From Porticoccus sp002341315 (GTDB taxonomy: Bacteria > Pseudomonadota > Gammaproteobacteria > Pseudomonadales > Porticoccaceae), in NCBI RefSeq assembly GCF_047634355.1, contig NZ_JBLIAL010000007.1: a stretch of DNA of 64,000 nt; one strand, given 5' to 3'. How positions within the stretch are numbered: the first letter of the stretch is position 1; every line of letters starts with the position of its first letter. Under the pieces are notes generated by a model that was not told the DNA's origin, ran no database searches, and saw only the letters and a list, made by a program, of their open reading frames with translations. Of this stretch, positions 33,380-42,902 are shown one piece after another. Both the position numbers and the translations under genes were made by a program.

Positions 33380-35011
33380 ATGCCGTTTCAACCCTGGGAA
33401 CTGGTGGCCGGGCTGGGTATTTTCCTTTACGGAATGATGGTTCTGGAACAGGCGCTACGGACACTCGGCACCCGGGCCTTCCGTCGCATACTGAGGGATT
33501 ACACCAATACGCCGGTACGCGGCGTCATGATGGGCATCATCAGCACCGCCTGCCTGCAGAGTAGCTCCATGGTCGGCCTTATCGTGCTGGCCTTTGTGGG
33601 GGCGGGCATCCTCACCATGGCCAACGCCCTGGGGGTCGTTTTCGGTGCCAGCCTGGGCACCACCTTTACCGGATGGATTGTAGCCACCATCGGTTTCAAA
33701 CTCAGTCTCACAGAATATGCCTTGCCGCTACTGGCTGTGGGGACACTCGGCACCGTATTTATCAGCACTGAACATCGACGCCACAGTCAGGCCAGATTAC
33801 TACTCGGACTGGGACTGCTGTTGATGGGGCTCGATTTTATGAAAACCAGCATGGGGACGCTGGTCGAGCAGAGCGTTCCGGGGGTATTTGCCGATTACCC
33901 TATCCTGTTCTATGCACTGGGGGGGCTGCTATTTACCGCATTAGTTCAGTCCAGCTCCGCCACCATGATGATTGTACTGAGCGCTATTCACGCCGGGATT
34001 ATGCCGCTCACTACCGCGGCAGCCATCATGGCGGGTGCAAATCTGGGAACTACCGTCACGGTAGTTCTGGGGAGCTTGAAAGGTTCCCCGGACAAACACC
34101 GGGTGGCGCTGGCCCATTTTATTTTCCACTTGCTGTCCAGCCTGATCGGGCTGGCGTTGTTGTACCCGATCCTGCAGCTGATTACCGATATACTGACGGT
34201 ACAGGATCCAATGTACGCCGTGGTGTTGTTCCACTCCCTGTTTAACCTGTTTGCAATTATCCTGTTTCTGCCCTTCGTCTCACCGTTCGCACGCTGGCTG
34301 AAAAATCGCTTTGCCGACGAAGATGGCAGTGGTTGCCAATTCATCACCAAGGTTCCGGCCAGCGTCAGTGATGCCGCCAGTGAAGCCATTCACCAGGAAG
34401 TGATCCGGCTGTTTTACCGGGTCATCATTCTCAATCTTCGGGTTCTGAAAATACGTCCGCAAGAACTGCTACAGGAATACGAAGGCTACCCGGTATATCG
34501 TGAAATCAGTCTCAAAAACCCCAGCTACGATGACCAGTACGCAGATATCAAACACACCGAGCAGCAAATCCTGCACTATGCCAACCGGGTCTTGCAGGAA
34601 AAAGCCAGCAGCGATGAAGCCCAGATTGTTTCCGGGCTTCTGCACGCGGCCAGGGATATGGTCTTCAGCGCTAAAAGCTTCAAGGATATACGACTCAACA
34701 TCGTGGAGTTGCGGATGCAATCCGACGATGAGGAGATGATAGAAACCATCCGCCACGACATTCGTACCATTTACCGACACATGCTCAACCTGCTAGAAAA
34801 AACCGATCCCATACTGATAGCTGAAAAGCGCGAGCAACTGGACACCGAAATCAATTTGTCCCACGACCGCCTCCATCAGATGATCACTCGCCACAGCGGT
34901 GGTGATGGTATCGGTGTCCCTCTCTCGACACTACTCAATGTCAACCGGGAAATGCTGGTATCCAATCAGATGCTGGCAACGGCCGTCAGGGATCTGGTTG
35001 AGGCCAGGTAG
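33380..35011 (+). CDS. Na/Pi cotransporter family protein with PhoU-like C-terminus
   Basis: A 543-residue membrane protein. Two inverted NptA/PNaS repeats contain the signature QSSSMVGLIV and QSSSATMMIV, within about eight to ten helices (residues 1-310). The cytoplasmic C-terminal part (about 330-543) is helical and PhoU-like. Sodium-driven phosphate uptake is the family activity; bacterial homologues such as YjbB may also export phosphate. No pho genes are adjacent. Confidence 0.88.
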   Translation: MPFQPWELVAGLGIFLYGMMVLEQALRTLGTRAFRRILRDYTNTPVRGVMMGIISTACLQSSSMVGLIVLAFVGAGILTMANALGVVFGASLGTTFTGWIVATIGFKLSLTEYALPLLAVGTLGTVFISTEHRRHSQARLLLGLGLLLMGLDFMKTSMGTLVEQSVPGVFADYPILFYALGGLLFTALVQSSSATMMIVLSAIHAGIMPLTTAAAIMAGANLGTTVTVVLGSLKGSPDKHRVALAHFIFHLLSSLIGLALLYPILQLITDILTVQDPMYAVVLFHSLFNLFAIILFLPFVSPFARWLKNRFADEDGSGCQFITKVPASVSDAASEAIHQEVIRLFYRVIILNLRVLKIRPQELLQEYEGYPVYREISLKNPSYDDQYADIKHTEQQILHYANRVLQEKASSDEAQIVSGLLHAARDMVFSAKSFKDIRLNIVELRMQSDDEEMIETIRHDIRTIYRHMLNLLEKTDPILIAEKREQLDTEINLSHDRLHQMITRHSGGDGIGVPLSTLLNVNREMLVSNQMLATAVRDLVEAR

Positions 35012-35116
35012 CCACCAGAATCCCATTTGGCGATTTGCCACTCATGCCCCGTTTGCTACCCCGCAGGCAACTGACTATAGTCGTGAGCGAACTTCTGAAG
35101 ACGGAGAACATGACGG

Positions 35117-36223
35117 ATGAAAACACGAGCAGCGGTCGCGTTTGGCGCAGGCAAACCCCTCGAGGTGGTCGAGGTTGACCTGCAGGGACCGAGGGCCGGG
35201 GAAGTGCTGGTGGAGATCAAGGCCACCGGCGTTTGTCACACCGATGCCTTCACCCTCTCCGGCGACGACCCGGAAGGCGCTTTCCCGACCATCCTGGGCC
35301 ACGAGGGCGCGGGAGTCGTAGTGGAAGTGGGTGCCGGGGTTAAAAACCTCAAGCCCGGGGATCACGTGATCCCCCTCTACACCCCGGAATGCCGGGAATG
35401 CGATTTCTGCCTCAACCCGAAAACCAATCTCTGTCAGGCCATTCGCGGCACCCAGGGCCAGGGGTTGATGCCCGATGGCACCAGCCGGTTTTCCCTCGAC
35501 GGACAACCCCTGCTTCACTACATGGGCTGCTCCACCTTTGCCAACTTTACCGTGCTGCCGGAAATCGCCCTGGCGAAGGTCCGCGAGGACGCGCCCTTCG
35601 AAAAGATCTGCTACATCGGCTGCGGTGTAACCACCGGCATCGGCGCGGTAGCTTTCACCATGAAAGTGGAACCGGGCTCCACCGTCGCCGTATTTGGTCT
35701 CGGCGGTATCGGCCTCAATGTCATCCAGGGTGCCAGAATGGTTGGCGCTACCCGGATCATCGGCATCGACCTGAATCCCGCCAAGGCTGCGCTGGCAAAA
35801 CAGTTCGGCATGACCGATTTCGTCAACCCGTCAGAGGTGGACGATGTGGTTGGGCATCTGGTGGAAATAACCGGCGGCGGGGTGGATTACAGCTTCGAGT
35901 GCATTGGCAATGTCAACGTCATGCGCCAGGCACTGGAGTGCTGCCACAAAGGCTGGGGAGAGAGCTGTATCGTCGGGGTCGCCGGCGCCGGCAAGGAAAT
36001 TGCCACGCGCCCGTTTCAGTTGGTCACCGGGCGCTCCTGGCGCGGCACTGCTTTCGGCGGCGCGCGGGGACGCACTGATGTACCCAAAATTGTCGACTGG
36101 TACATGGATGGCAAAATTGACATCGACTCGCTGATCACCCACACCATGCCGCTGGACGACATCAACCAGGCTTTCGACCTGATGCACGCCGGCGAGAGTA
36201 TTCGCTCGGTGATACTCTACTAG
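35117..36223 (+). CDS. frmA: S-(hydroxymethyl)glutathione dehydrogenase / class III alcohol dehydrogenase
   Basis: A 368-residue zinc alcohol dehydrogenase that oxidises the glutathione adduct of formaldehyde. Catalytic zinc ligands: Cys in GVCHTDAFTL, His in GHEGAGVV and Cys in CYIGCGVTTGIGAV. The structural zinc lobe has CRECDFCLNPKTNLC. NAD site: VFGLGGIGLNVIQG. It is 14 bases upstream of S-formylglutathione hydrolase, the next pathway enzyme. No FrmR-type repressor is adjacent. Confidence 0.96.
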   Translation: MKTRAAVAFGAGKPLEVVEVDLQGPRAGEVLVEIKATGVCHTDAFTLSGDDPEGAFPTILGHEGAGVVVEVGAGVKNLKPGDHVIPLYTPECRECDFCLNPKTNLCQAIRGTQGQGLMPDGTSRFSLDGQPLLHYMGCSTFANFTVLPEIALAKVREDAPFEKICYIGCGVTTGIGAVAFTMKVEPGSTVAVFGLGGIGLNVIQGARMVGATRIIGIDLNPAKAALAKQFGMTDFVNPSEVDDVVGHLVEITGGGVDYSFECIGNVNVMRQALECCHKGWGESCIVGVAGAGKEIATRPFQLVTGRSWRGTAFGGARGRTDVPKIVDWYMDGKIDIDSLITHTMPLDDINQAFDLMHAGESIRSVILY

Positions 36224-36237
36224 AAAGAGGCCCGACC

Positions 36238-37071
36238 ATGGAACAAATCGACGCCCATCGCTGTTTTGACGGCCAGCAGCTCCGCTTCCGGCACCGGGCG
36301 GACTCGGTCGACTGTGACATGACGCTCTCCATCTATCTGCCACCCCAGGCGGACCAGCGGGCTGTACCGGCACTGTACTGGCTGTCCGGCCTGACCTGCA
36401 CGGATGAAAATTTTGTCATCAAGGCGGGGGCGCAGCGCTATGCGGCAGAATACGGTATCGCGCTGATAGCACCGGATACCAGCCCCCGTGGTGAAGGGGT
36501 GCCCGATGACCCGACAGGGGCCTATGATGTTGGTCTGGGCGCCGGATTTTATCTCAATGCCACCCGGCGGCCCTGGGACAGGCACTATCGTATGTACGAT
36601 TATGTCGTGGATGAGCTGCCTCGTCTTATCAATGACCACTTCCCAGTGGATCACGAAAAGATTGCCCTATCCGGCCACTCCATGGGCGGCCACGGTGCGC
36701 TGACCATCGCCCTGAAAAACCCCGACCGCTATCGCTCGGTATCGGCATTTGCACCGGTCTGCTCCCCCATGCGCTGCCCCTGGGGCGAAAAGGCCCTCGG
36801 TACTTACCTGGGAGACGACCGGAACAGCTGGCGACAGTACGACAGCTGCGAACTGATCAGTCAGGCATCCCACCACCTGCCCATACTGGTCGATCAGGGC
36901 AAAGCGGATGACTTTCTCGACGCACAATTGAAGCCCCATCTGCTGGCCGAGGCAGCGCAACAGGCGGGCTACCCGCTGGATATCCGCTATCGACCGGGTT
37001 ACGACCACAGCTATTTCTTTATCAGTTCCTTTATCGGCGATCACCTCCGTTTTCACGCCCGGCATCTCTAA
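36238..37071 (+). CDS. fghA: S-formylglutathione hydrolase
   Basis: A 277-residue esterase-D family serine hydrolase. It hydrolyses S-formylglutathione to formate and glutathione. Signature: PALYWLSGLTCTDENFVIKAG, nucleophile GHSMGGHGALT, DDFLDAQLKP (acid) and GYDHSYFFI (base). Start follows AAAGAGG. Forms the formaldehyde detoxification operon with frmA. Confidence 0.95.
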   Translation: MEQIDAHRCFDGQQLRFRHRADSVDCDMTLSIYLPPQADQRAVPALYWLSGLTCTDENFVIKAGAQRYAAEYGIALIAPDTSPRGEGVPDDPTGAYDVGLGAGFYLNATRRPWDRHYRMYDYVVDELPRLINDHFPVDHEKIALSGHSMGGHGALTIALKNPDRYRSVSAFAPVCSPMRCPWGEKALGTYLGDDRNSWRQYDSCELISQASHHLPILVDQGKADDFLDAQLKPHLLAEAAQQAGYPLDIRYRPGYDHSYFFISSFIGDHLRFHARHL

Positions 37072-37273
37072 CGTGACCGGGAATGAAGTGACATGTTGCG
37101 CTTTTCACCGAACAGGCCGGTGCCATTCACGAACCGGCCATTTATCCGACGATTAAAATTACCGACAACAACGTTACACGGATCGATCGGACACAAACCT
37201 TTTCTTCCCACCGGATCGCGTGTTCCATCATCGGGGTCCGCGCTTTCCACAGACGCCCTACAATTTCATTGAA

Positions 37274-37293
37274 TACTGTTTATTTATACAGTA
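37274..37293. promoter_or_regulatory. LexA (SOS) box of umuDC
   Basis: TACTGTTTATTTATACAGTA contains CTGT-N8-ACAG with an AT-rich centre, a near-perfect match to the gammaproteobacterial LexA consensus. It ends 10 bases before the umuD start codons, over the promoter. Confidence 0.92.
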
Positions 37294-37303
37294 TTTTAGC
37301 ATG

Positions 37304-37729
37304 ATGAAAACATCCCTTTTGACACCGACCACCACTGACCGCTGCATACCCCTGTTCGGCGCAACGGTAAGAGCGGGCTTTCCAAGCCCGGCAGACGATT
37401 TTGTCGAGAGGCCACTGGATATTCACAACTATCTGGTGAAACATCCTGCTGCCACGTTCTTTGCCCGTGCCGAAGGCGATTCAATGACCGGCTTCGGTAT
37501 TTTCAGTGGCGACCTGCTGGTGGTAGATCGCGCCCTGCAACCCCAACATGGCGATGTAGTGATCGCCGCCATCGACGGTGAACTGACCTGCAAGGTGCTG
37601 GATCTCAACGAACAGTTACTGCGCGCCGGCAATCTTCGCTACCCCCCGATCGAGCTGCATGACAATGCCGAATTGATCATTGAGGGAGTCGTCGTCCATT
37701 CCGTGCGCCATCACCGATGTTTGCGCTAG
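37304..37729 (+). CDS. umuD: UmuD, self-cleaving subunit of DNA polymerase V
   Basis: A 141-residue LexA-fold protease. With the second of two tandem ATGs (37301, 37304) as start, the cleavage site falls at Ala24-Gly25 (RAGFPSP) and the catalytic pair at Ser60 (GDSM) and Lys97 (LTCK), exactly the E. coli numbering. RecA filaments trigger cleavage to UmuD', which joins UmuC for translesion synthesis. Overlaps umuC by 13 bases; SOS-controlled. Confidence 0.94.
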   Translation: MKTSLLTPTTTDRCIPLFGATVRAGFPSPADDFVERPLDIHNYLVKHPAATFFARAEGDSMTGFGIFSGDLLVVDRALQPQHGDVVIAAIDGELTCKVLDLNEQLLRAGNLRYPPIELHDNAELIIEGVVVHSVRHHRCLR

Positions 37730-38970
37730 TTGACTGCAACAGCTGCTACGCCAGTTGTGAGCAGATTTTTCGACCGGACCTGCGCAACAAGCCCGTGGTG
37801 GTATTGAGCAATAACGACGGCTGTGTGATTGCCCGTTCAAAGGAGGCCAAGGCGCTCGGCATTCCTGACCTGCAAGCCTATTTCAAAATCCGGCCGTTGC
37901 TGGAGCGACACAGGGTCAATGTATTTTCCGGTAACTTCCGACTCTATGGCGATATATCCCGCCGGGTGATGGACAGCCTGCGCCACTTTAGCCCGAATAT
38001 CGAAATTTACAGCATTGATGAAATGTTTCTGGATCTGTCAGGCATGGATCTGCCATTGCAACCGTACGGCCTGACCATCAAACGGGCCATCTGGCAACAG
38101 ATACGCATGCCGGTCAGTGTCGGCCTGGCACCCAGCAAGACACTGGCGAAACTGGCCAACTACGGCGCAAAAAACATCCCGGGTTGTCAAGGGGTCTGTC
38201 TGCTGGACAGTCCTGAAAAATGGCAATGGTTACTGCACCGGGTACCGGCCACCAGGGTATGGGGTATCGGCCCACGGCTCGGTCAGAAGCTGGCCGGAAT
38301 GGGGATTCACAGCGCGGAGGAACTGGCCGACAGCAACCCGAAAAGAATCCGCCAGCGTTTCAATGTCTGTGTCGAGCGAACCGTGGCGGAGTTAAACGGC
38401 ACTTCCTGCATGGCACTCGAAGAGGCGCCAGCCGACAAAAAGCAGATTTACTGCACGCGGTCTTTCGGTCGGAAACCCACCACGATGGAACCGCTGCTGA
38501 AGGCGATCAGTCTCTATGCCAGCAACGCGGCGGAAAAACTGCGCAAGCAGCGGCATCTGGTCCGGACCATCCAGGTGTTTATCCATACATCGCCCCACCG
38601 GCCTGACTACTACAGCAATAGCACCGTGGTACAGCTGCCCTTTGACACCGACGACAGTCGGCTGATCGCCGCTCATGCCAGACAGGCAGTGCGGGCCATC
38701 TACCGACCGGGATATGCCTATCTGAAAGCCGGGATCGGCCTGATTGAGCTGGTTTCACGTCGGCATCATCAGGCCGACATTTTTCAGAATCATCAAAGTG
38801 TCCACACGGATACGCTGATGCAGACACTGGATGCCATCAACCGGCGCTATGGCCGCGGTGCCGCTTTTCTCGCCAGCGCAGGGCGCAGTCAGGGCTGGCC
38901 AATGCGCCAGCAGTATTGCTCACCGGCCTACACGACCTGCTGGCATGATCTGCCCGTTATCCGGACCTGA
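37717..38970 (+). CDS. umuC: UmuC, catalytic subunit of DNA polymerase V
   Basis: A 417-residue Y-family polymerase. Catalytic acidic residues are in FALVDCNSCYAS (first Asp) and YSIDEMFLDL (Asp-Glu pair). It also has VVLSNNDGCVIARSKEAK, the UmuC steric region, thumb HhH region VWGIGPRLGQKL and a C-terminal little-finger plus DUF4113-like tail. It copies past lesions at the cost of mutations. Start lies inside umuD, so the pair is translationally coupled. Confidence 0.95.
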   Translation: MFALVDCNSCYASCEQIFRPDLRNKPVVVLSNNDGCVIARSKEAKALGIPDLQAYFKIRPLLERHRVNVFSGNFRLYGDISRRVMDSLRHFSPNIEIYSIDEMFLDLSGMDLPLQPYGLTIKRAIWQQIRMPVSVGLAPSKTLAKLANYGAKNIPGCQGVCLLDSPEKWQWLLHRVPATRVWGIGPRLGQKLAGMGIHSAEELADSNPKRIRQRFNVCVERTVAELNGTSCMALEEAPADKKQIYCTRSFGRKPTTMEPLLKAISLYASNAAEKLRKQRHLVRTIQVFIHTSPHRPDYYSNSTVVQLPFDTDDSRLIAAHARQAVRAIYRPGYAYLKAGIGLIELVSRRHHQADIFQNHQSVHTDTLMQTLDAINRRYGRGAAFLASAGRSQGWPMRQQYCSPAYTTCWHDLPVIRT

Positions 38971-38981
38971 TGCCATTGACC

Positions 38982-40052
38982 TCAGGCGACCCGGCCCATT
39001 TTCCAGGAACCGCGACCCCGGTCCGTGTCGCGCCACAACTGGTCGCTGAGGGATGCCACCGTCTCGGCACAGCCACCATAAATCCAGCGCGCCAGCGCTG
39101 TGGCAACATCCGGGTAACCGATGCGGGGCGCCACCGGTTCACAATCAAACCAGAACGCCAGAGCGGCGCGATCAATGCGGTCCTCAATAGCAGCATAACC
39201 GAGCTGCTCCAGGGCGGCAGCATTGGCCAGTTGTTCTATCTGCCCACGGAGCGGCTTGGCCATAATCCGCTTGCCAAGCTGCAGGGCTTCACTGATCAAT
39301 TCAAATCCCGCATTACAGATTACCCAGTGGCTGTCGATCAGATCCTGCTGAAAACCGTCCCGACTCAGCGGACGGGTATGCAAATGTCCATCGTCACGCC
39401 AACATTGATCCGGGGCGTAAATGTAAAACTCATAGTGGGGAAACTGGCGAAACAGTGGCAGAAGTTCATCCTGCTTTTCAAACGGCAGGTAGACCAGCAC
39501 ACGCCTTTCCGTGTCTCCCCGGGAGGCAAGGCCGTGTGCAAGATCTATAATCGGCGGCAATATCGGCTGATCAAAATGGTGCCAGTGCAGGCCCACCGGA
39601 ATGGTGACTGGCGCAAACCGTTGCAGGATCGTACGACTCAGCAGATTTCCGCCACGCAGAGGAACCGGAAAAGAGAACGCATACTGGTGACCGATACCGA
39701 CACAGGGAATACCCTGGCGACGCGCCGCTCTGGCAGTGACTGGCTCGTAGTCACTGATCACCAGATCGTAGCCTGTCAGATCCAGCGCTCTGATATCCCG
39801 GTGCAACGTCAGCAGACTGGCATGCTGTAAAGTCTTCAGCGGTTGCAGTTGTCCCGCACTGGTATGGAAGGTCAGTCCGCGGCGACACTGGAAGTCATCA
39901 AACGGTGCCATATCAAAGTACGCATCCCGTGGCCTGCCGGAAAACAACCAGTCCACCTGGACATCCGGATAATGATCAAGTGCCCTGGCCATCGCCCGGG
40001 CGCGCGAAAGATGCCCATTACCCGTACCCTGTACACCGTAGAAAATTCTCAT
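38982..40052 (-). CDS. MJ1255/VC2487-family glycosyltransferase-like protein
   Basis: A 356-residue protein with a GT-B-like fold. The N-terminus MRIFYGVQGTGNGHLSRARAMARAL has the nucleotide-sugar loop of MurG/UGT-like enzymes. The C-terminal CNAGFELISEALQLGKRIMAKPLRGQIEQLANA is the donor-site region. It fits the MJ1255/VC2487 family. Acceptor and donor are unknown. Overlaps the PAP2 gene by ATGA, suggesting they act on the same lipid-linked substrate. Confidence 0.83.
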   Translation of the reverse strand: MRIFYGVQGTGNGHLSRARAMARALDHYPDVQVDWLFSGRPRDAYFDMAPFDDFQCRRGLTFHTSAGQLQPLKTLQHASLLTLHRDIRALDLTGYDLVISDYEPVTARAARRQGIPCVGIGHQYAFSFPVPLRGGNLLSRTILQRFAPVTIPVGLHWHHFDQPILPPIIDLAHGLASRGDTERRVLVYLPFEKQDELLPLFRQFPHYEFYIYAPDQCWRDDGHLHTRPLSRDGFQQDLIDSHWVICNAGFELISEALQLGKRIMAKPLRGQIEQLANAAALEQLGYAAIEDRIDRAALAFWFDCEPVAPRIGYPDVATALARWIYGGCAETVASLSDQLWRDTDRGRGSWKMGRVA

Positions 40053-40600
40053 AACAACAAGCTGCCTGTTAATTGCAGGGCAACCCAGGCAAGGCTGCTC
40101 CCAAGCAGAGCCCCCGCCAGCGTATCCAGTGGAAAATGAACGCCGAGTATCACTCTGGACAGGGCCACCAACGCCGCCCAGCCATAGAGGTAACCCGTGA
40201 TGCCAACAGGTGGCAGAAGTATAGTCAGTGCGGTGGCGACCAGAAATGCACCCGAGGTGTGCCCGGAGGGGAAACTGAATTCATCCGATGCCGTAATCAC
40301 GCTTTGGTAGCCGGGAATGGCCCGGGGTGGCCGGTTGCGCCTGAAGCTGTTTTTCAGCACGTAATAGCTGACCCGCTCAATGGTAAAGCCGACTGTCAGC
40401 ACAATCAGTAACTGTACCGCCAGAGGGATCGAGAACAGTGCCGCCAGTGCGGGGACTGCAGGATAGAGCCAGCCATCGGCACTGCAAGAGACCAGACGGG
40501 CAAACCTTCGAATGCCCTTGCGGGTATTCCACTGCACAATACGCAAAAAAGTGGCAACATCGAGCAAGTGGAGTGTTTGTAGCGCTTTTGGTGTTGTCAT
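40049..40600 (-). CDS. PAP2-family membrane phosphatase
   Basis: A 183-residue membrane protein with the three phosphatase motifs: KNSFRRNRP, FPSGHTSGAF and SRVILGVHFPLD. About five helices. PAP2 enzymes dephosphorylate lipid phosphates such as undecaprenyl diphosphate or phosphatidic acid. Co-translated with the downstream glycosyltransferase gene. Confidence 0.88.
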   Translation of the reverse strand: MTTPKALQTLHLLDVATFLRIVQWNTRKGIRRFARLVSCSADGWLYPAVPALAALFSIPLAVQLLIVLTVGFTIERVSYYVLKNSFRRNRPPRAIPGYQSVITASDEFSFPSGHTSGAFLVATALTILLPPVGITGYLYGWAALVALSRVILGVHFPLDTLAGALLGSSLAWVALQLTGSLLL

Positions 40601-40734
40601 AAATCACACATTAGGCAGCCCGTGTGACAACCACATGAACGAAATATGACCATCCTGTGAAACAGATTGCCTGTCACAACTTTGCAGCTGGTAAAGTGTC
40701 AAAGTGAAACGTAGTGGACGATTTGAGGGTTGAT

Positions 40735-41241
40735 ATGAGGATCACAGGCATCAGACAGGCGGCACTGATTGCACTTGTTATGATTGCTGTGCAGACACAG
40801 GGGCAGACTGTCTACAAGTCCGTCGATATCAACGGCAACGTGGTTTACAGCGATGCGCCGCTTGAAAATGCCGTGCTGGTGGAGACCATGACCCTGCCGG
40901 ACACTGCCGGAAAAGATGGCGTTCAAGATGACGCGGACGCCCGTATCGAACAGATGGTCAACACCACCGAACGCCTGCAACAGGACCGGGAAAAAAGAAC
41001 CCAGGCCCGCAGGGAGGCTGAAGAGGCCCTGATACCCGAACCATTGCCCACACCGCCGGTGATCTACAGGGAAGAGCACTACTACAACAATTATTATCCC
41101 TATTACAATCGCCACCCCTACCGCCCCTTCTGGCAAAAGCCACAGCGGTATCCCCCACGCTATCGCAGTGGCGAGCGTTACAATAACGACAGCCTGCTGG
41201 TGCCGAAATCAAAACTACTGACACCCTCCCCACATCAATGA
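40735..41241 (+). CDS. DUF4124-domain secreted protein
   Basis: A 168-residue protein with a signal peptide (residues 1 to about 23) followed by the DUF4124 motif QTVYKSVDINGNVVYSDAP. A coiled, charged helix (TERLQQDREKRTQARREAEEAL) and a Tyr/Pro/Arg-rich tail (YYNNYYPYYNRHPYRPFW) follow. The tail could bind cell-wall or surface polymers; that is speculative. ATG at 40735 is preferred because it begins the signal peptide. Confidence 0.8.
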   Translation: MRITGIRQAALIALVMIAVQTQGQTVYKSVDINGNVVYSDAPLENAVLVETMTLPDTAGKDGVQDDADARIEQMVNTTERLQQDREKRTQARREAEEALIPEPLPTPPVIYREEHYYNNYYPYYNRHPYRPFWQKPQRYPPRYRSGERYNNDSLLVPKSKLLTPSPHQ

Positions 41242-41315
41242 GAAAATCCCGACCCGGTTCTGATCGCACCGGAACTCATTCAGGATCATCGCCACTTGCC
41301 GGAACCTGGTAAACC

Positions 41316-41903
41316 ATGACAGAAATCACCAGACTGCCAATTTTTCCTCTGATGCAGCCGCTTTTTCCAGGCACGACGCTCAATCTGCAGATTTTTGAAC
41401 AGCGCTATTTGCGGATGATCACCGAGTGTTTTAAAAAAGAGCAGCCCTTCGGGGTCGTACCCATACTTGAGGGGTCAGAAATCGGTGCAGTGCCCAGAGT
41501 CTACCCCTGGGGGGTCATTGCCGAGATTATCGATTGGAGCCAACTTGAAAACGGCTTACTGGGCATCATGATACGCGGTAATCAACGATTTCAATTACTC
41601 AATAGCGAGGCGGAACAGGATGGGCTGGTCACCGGCATGGTCCGGTTCTGTCCCCCGGACGAGCCACTTGAACTGGACGATTCAACAGCGGATCTGCTCG
41701 ATCTGCTGATGGCGCTGGCGGAAGGTGACCCGATTGTCCAACAATCGTCAGACGCTCCCCAGGATGGCAATGCACTGGGCTGGCAACTGGCCCGCCTGCT
41801 GCCCATAGAACCGGAGCTTCGAATCAGTCTGCTGGAGCTGAATGATCCGGGGGAACGCCTGCAACAAATTCGCAACTGGCTAATCACGATGAGCCAGAGC
41901 TAA
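41316..41903 (+). CDS. LON substrate-binding-domain protein
   Basis: A 195-residue protein made only of the Lon N-terminal domain: LPIFPLMQPLFPGTTLNLQIFEQRYLRMI, then EIGAVPRVYPWGVIAEI, then a helical tail. It has neither the AAA+ nor the protease domain, so it is not Lon protease; such standalone domains are common and their role is unclear. Convergent with the sirtuin. Confidence 0.87.
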   Translation: MTEITRLPIFPLMQPLFPGTTLNLQIFEQRYLRMITECFKKEQPFGVVPILEGSEIGAVPRVYPWGVIAEIIDWSQLENGLLGIMIRGNQRFQLLNSEAEQDGLVTGMVRFCPPDEPLELDDSTADLLDLLMALAEGDPIVQQSSDAPQDGNALGWQLARLLPIEPELRISLLELNDPGERLQQIRNWLITMSQS

Positions 41904-41911
41904 CCGTCCAA

Positions 41912-42757
41912 CTAACCAGCCACACTGGCCCGCAATCGGCTGGCAAAGGCTGGCAATAATTCGTCACAGGGCAAGGACAGCTTCAGGGCCACCAGCCCAT
42001 CCGCACGGGTTTTCCCCTGATTGATCACCGCAATCGGTTTGCCCTGCGCCGCTGCCCAGCGACAAAAACGGAACCCGGAATAAACCATCAGGGAAGAACC
42101 CACCACCAACAGGGCTTCGGCACGCTGAAGTTCTGCAGCCGCCTCTGCAACCACCTGCTGCGGCACCGTACCGCCAAAAAACACCGCATCCGGCTTGAGC
42201 GTGCCCCCGCAAGATTGGCATTCGCACACCTGTAGCGCTGAATAATCCAGCTCGTCCAGCTCCGCGTCACCATCCGGCCCAACCTCTCCCACCCGTTGCG
42301 CAAAAGGACGGTTGTGCTGCTCCAGCCAACGCTGAATGTCTTCCCGGTGAAATAACGCATCACAGCGCAGGCAACGCACGCGGTCAATCCGACCATGAAG
42401 GTCTATCACGCGACGACTCCCCGCCCGCTGGTGCAACCCATCCACATTCTGGGTCACCACTGAACGAATCATACCCAGCGCCTCCAGCCCAGCCAGGGCG
42501 AAGTGCGAAGGACTGGGGCGGGCATCACGCATAAAGCGCCAGCCCACCATATTGCGGGCCCAGAAGCGTTGCCGGGTGCCGTGGTTATTGAGGAAATCCC
42601 CATGCTGTACCGGTGGCCTGCGCTGCCATTGCCCCTCATTGTTCCGGTAAGTCGGCACGCCGGATGAGGCACTGATACCGGCACCACTCAATACCAGCAA
42701 GTCCGGGTAGCGGTGTACAAAATCGGCCAGCAGCTGCAGAGGTTCATTGTCCATCAT
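41912..42757 (-). CDS. SIR2-family NAD-dependent protein deacetylase
   Basis: A 281-residue sirtuin. NAD motifs GAGISASSGVPTYR and TQNVDGLHQRAG are intact, followed by catalytic His in DLHGRI. The zinc knot is CLRCD and CECQSCGG, with a long insert between the pairs. Class II-like bacterial sirtuins deacetylate or deacylate proteins. Two tandem ATGs (42757, 42754) are both possible. Divergent from proA. Confidence 0.88.
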   Translation of the reverse strand: MMDNEPLQLLADFVHRYPDLLVLSGAGISASSGVPTYRNNEGQWQRRPPVQHGDFLNNHGTRQRFWARNMVGWRFMRDARPSPSHFALAGLEALGMIRSVVTQNVDGLHQRAGSRRVIDLHGRIDRVRCLRCDALFHREDIQRWLEQHNRPFAQRVGEVGPDGDAELDELDYSALQVCECQSCGGTLKPDAVFFGGTVPQQVVAEAAAELQRAEALLVVGSSLMVYSGFRFCRWAAAQGKPIAVINQGKTRADGLVALKLSLPCDELLPAFASRLRASVAG

Positions 42758-42865
42758 GGTGTCTGATTGTGCCCCGGTTTTACGATTGTCGCCAATAGTC
42801 GTCTATTGCGCCTGTCGAATAAAAAATTATCACTGGATCACCAGGACTTATCTGTCCTGCAACGA

Positions 42866-42871
42866 TATAAT
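42866..42871 (+). promoter_or_regulatory. Consensus -10 box upstream of proA
   Basis: A perfect TATAAT, 31 bases before the proA ATG. The -35 region is poor. Likely the promoter of proA-nadD-rsfS-rlmH. Confidence 0.45.
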
Positions 42872-42902
42872 GCGCGGTCCTGAAATCACCGCACTGAATG
42901 AC

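Noticed and set aside
37072..37273. A gene between fghA and umuD
   Set aside because: Only short frames without ribosome-binding sites; best read as the umuDC control region plus unassigned spacer.
42747..42902. Longer N-terminus for proA
   Set aside because: The extra 52 codons cover the TATAAT promoter and show no similarity to ProA; the ATG at 42903 gives the exact E. coli length.
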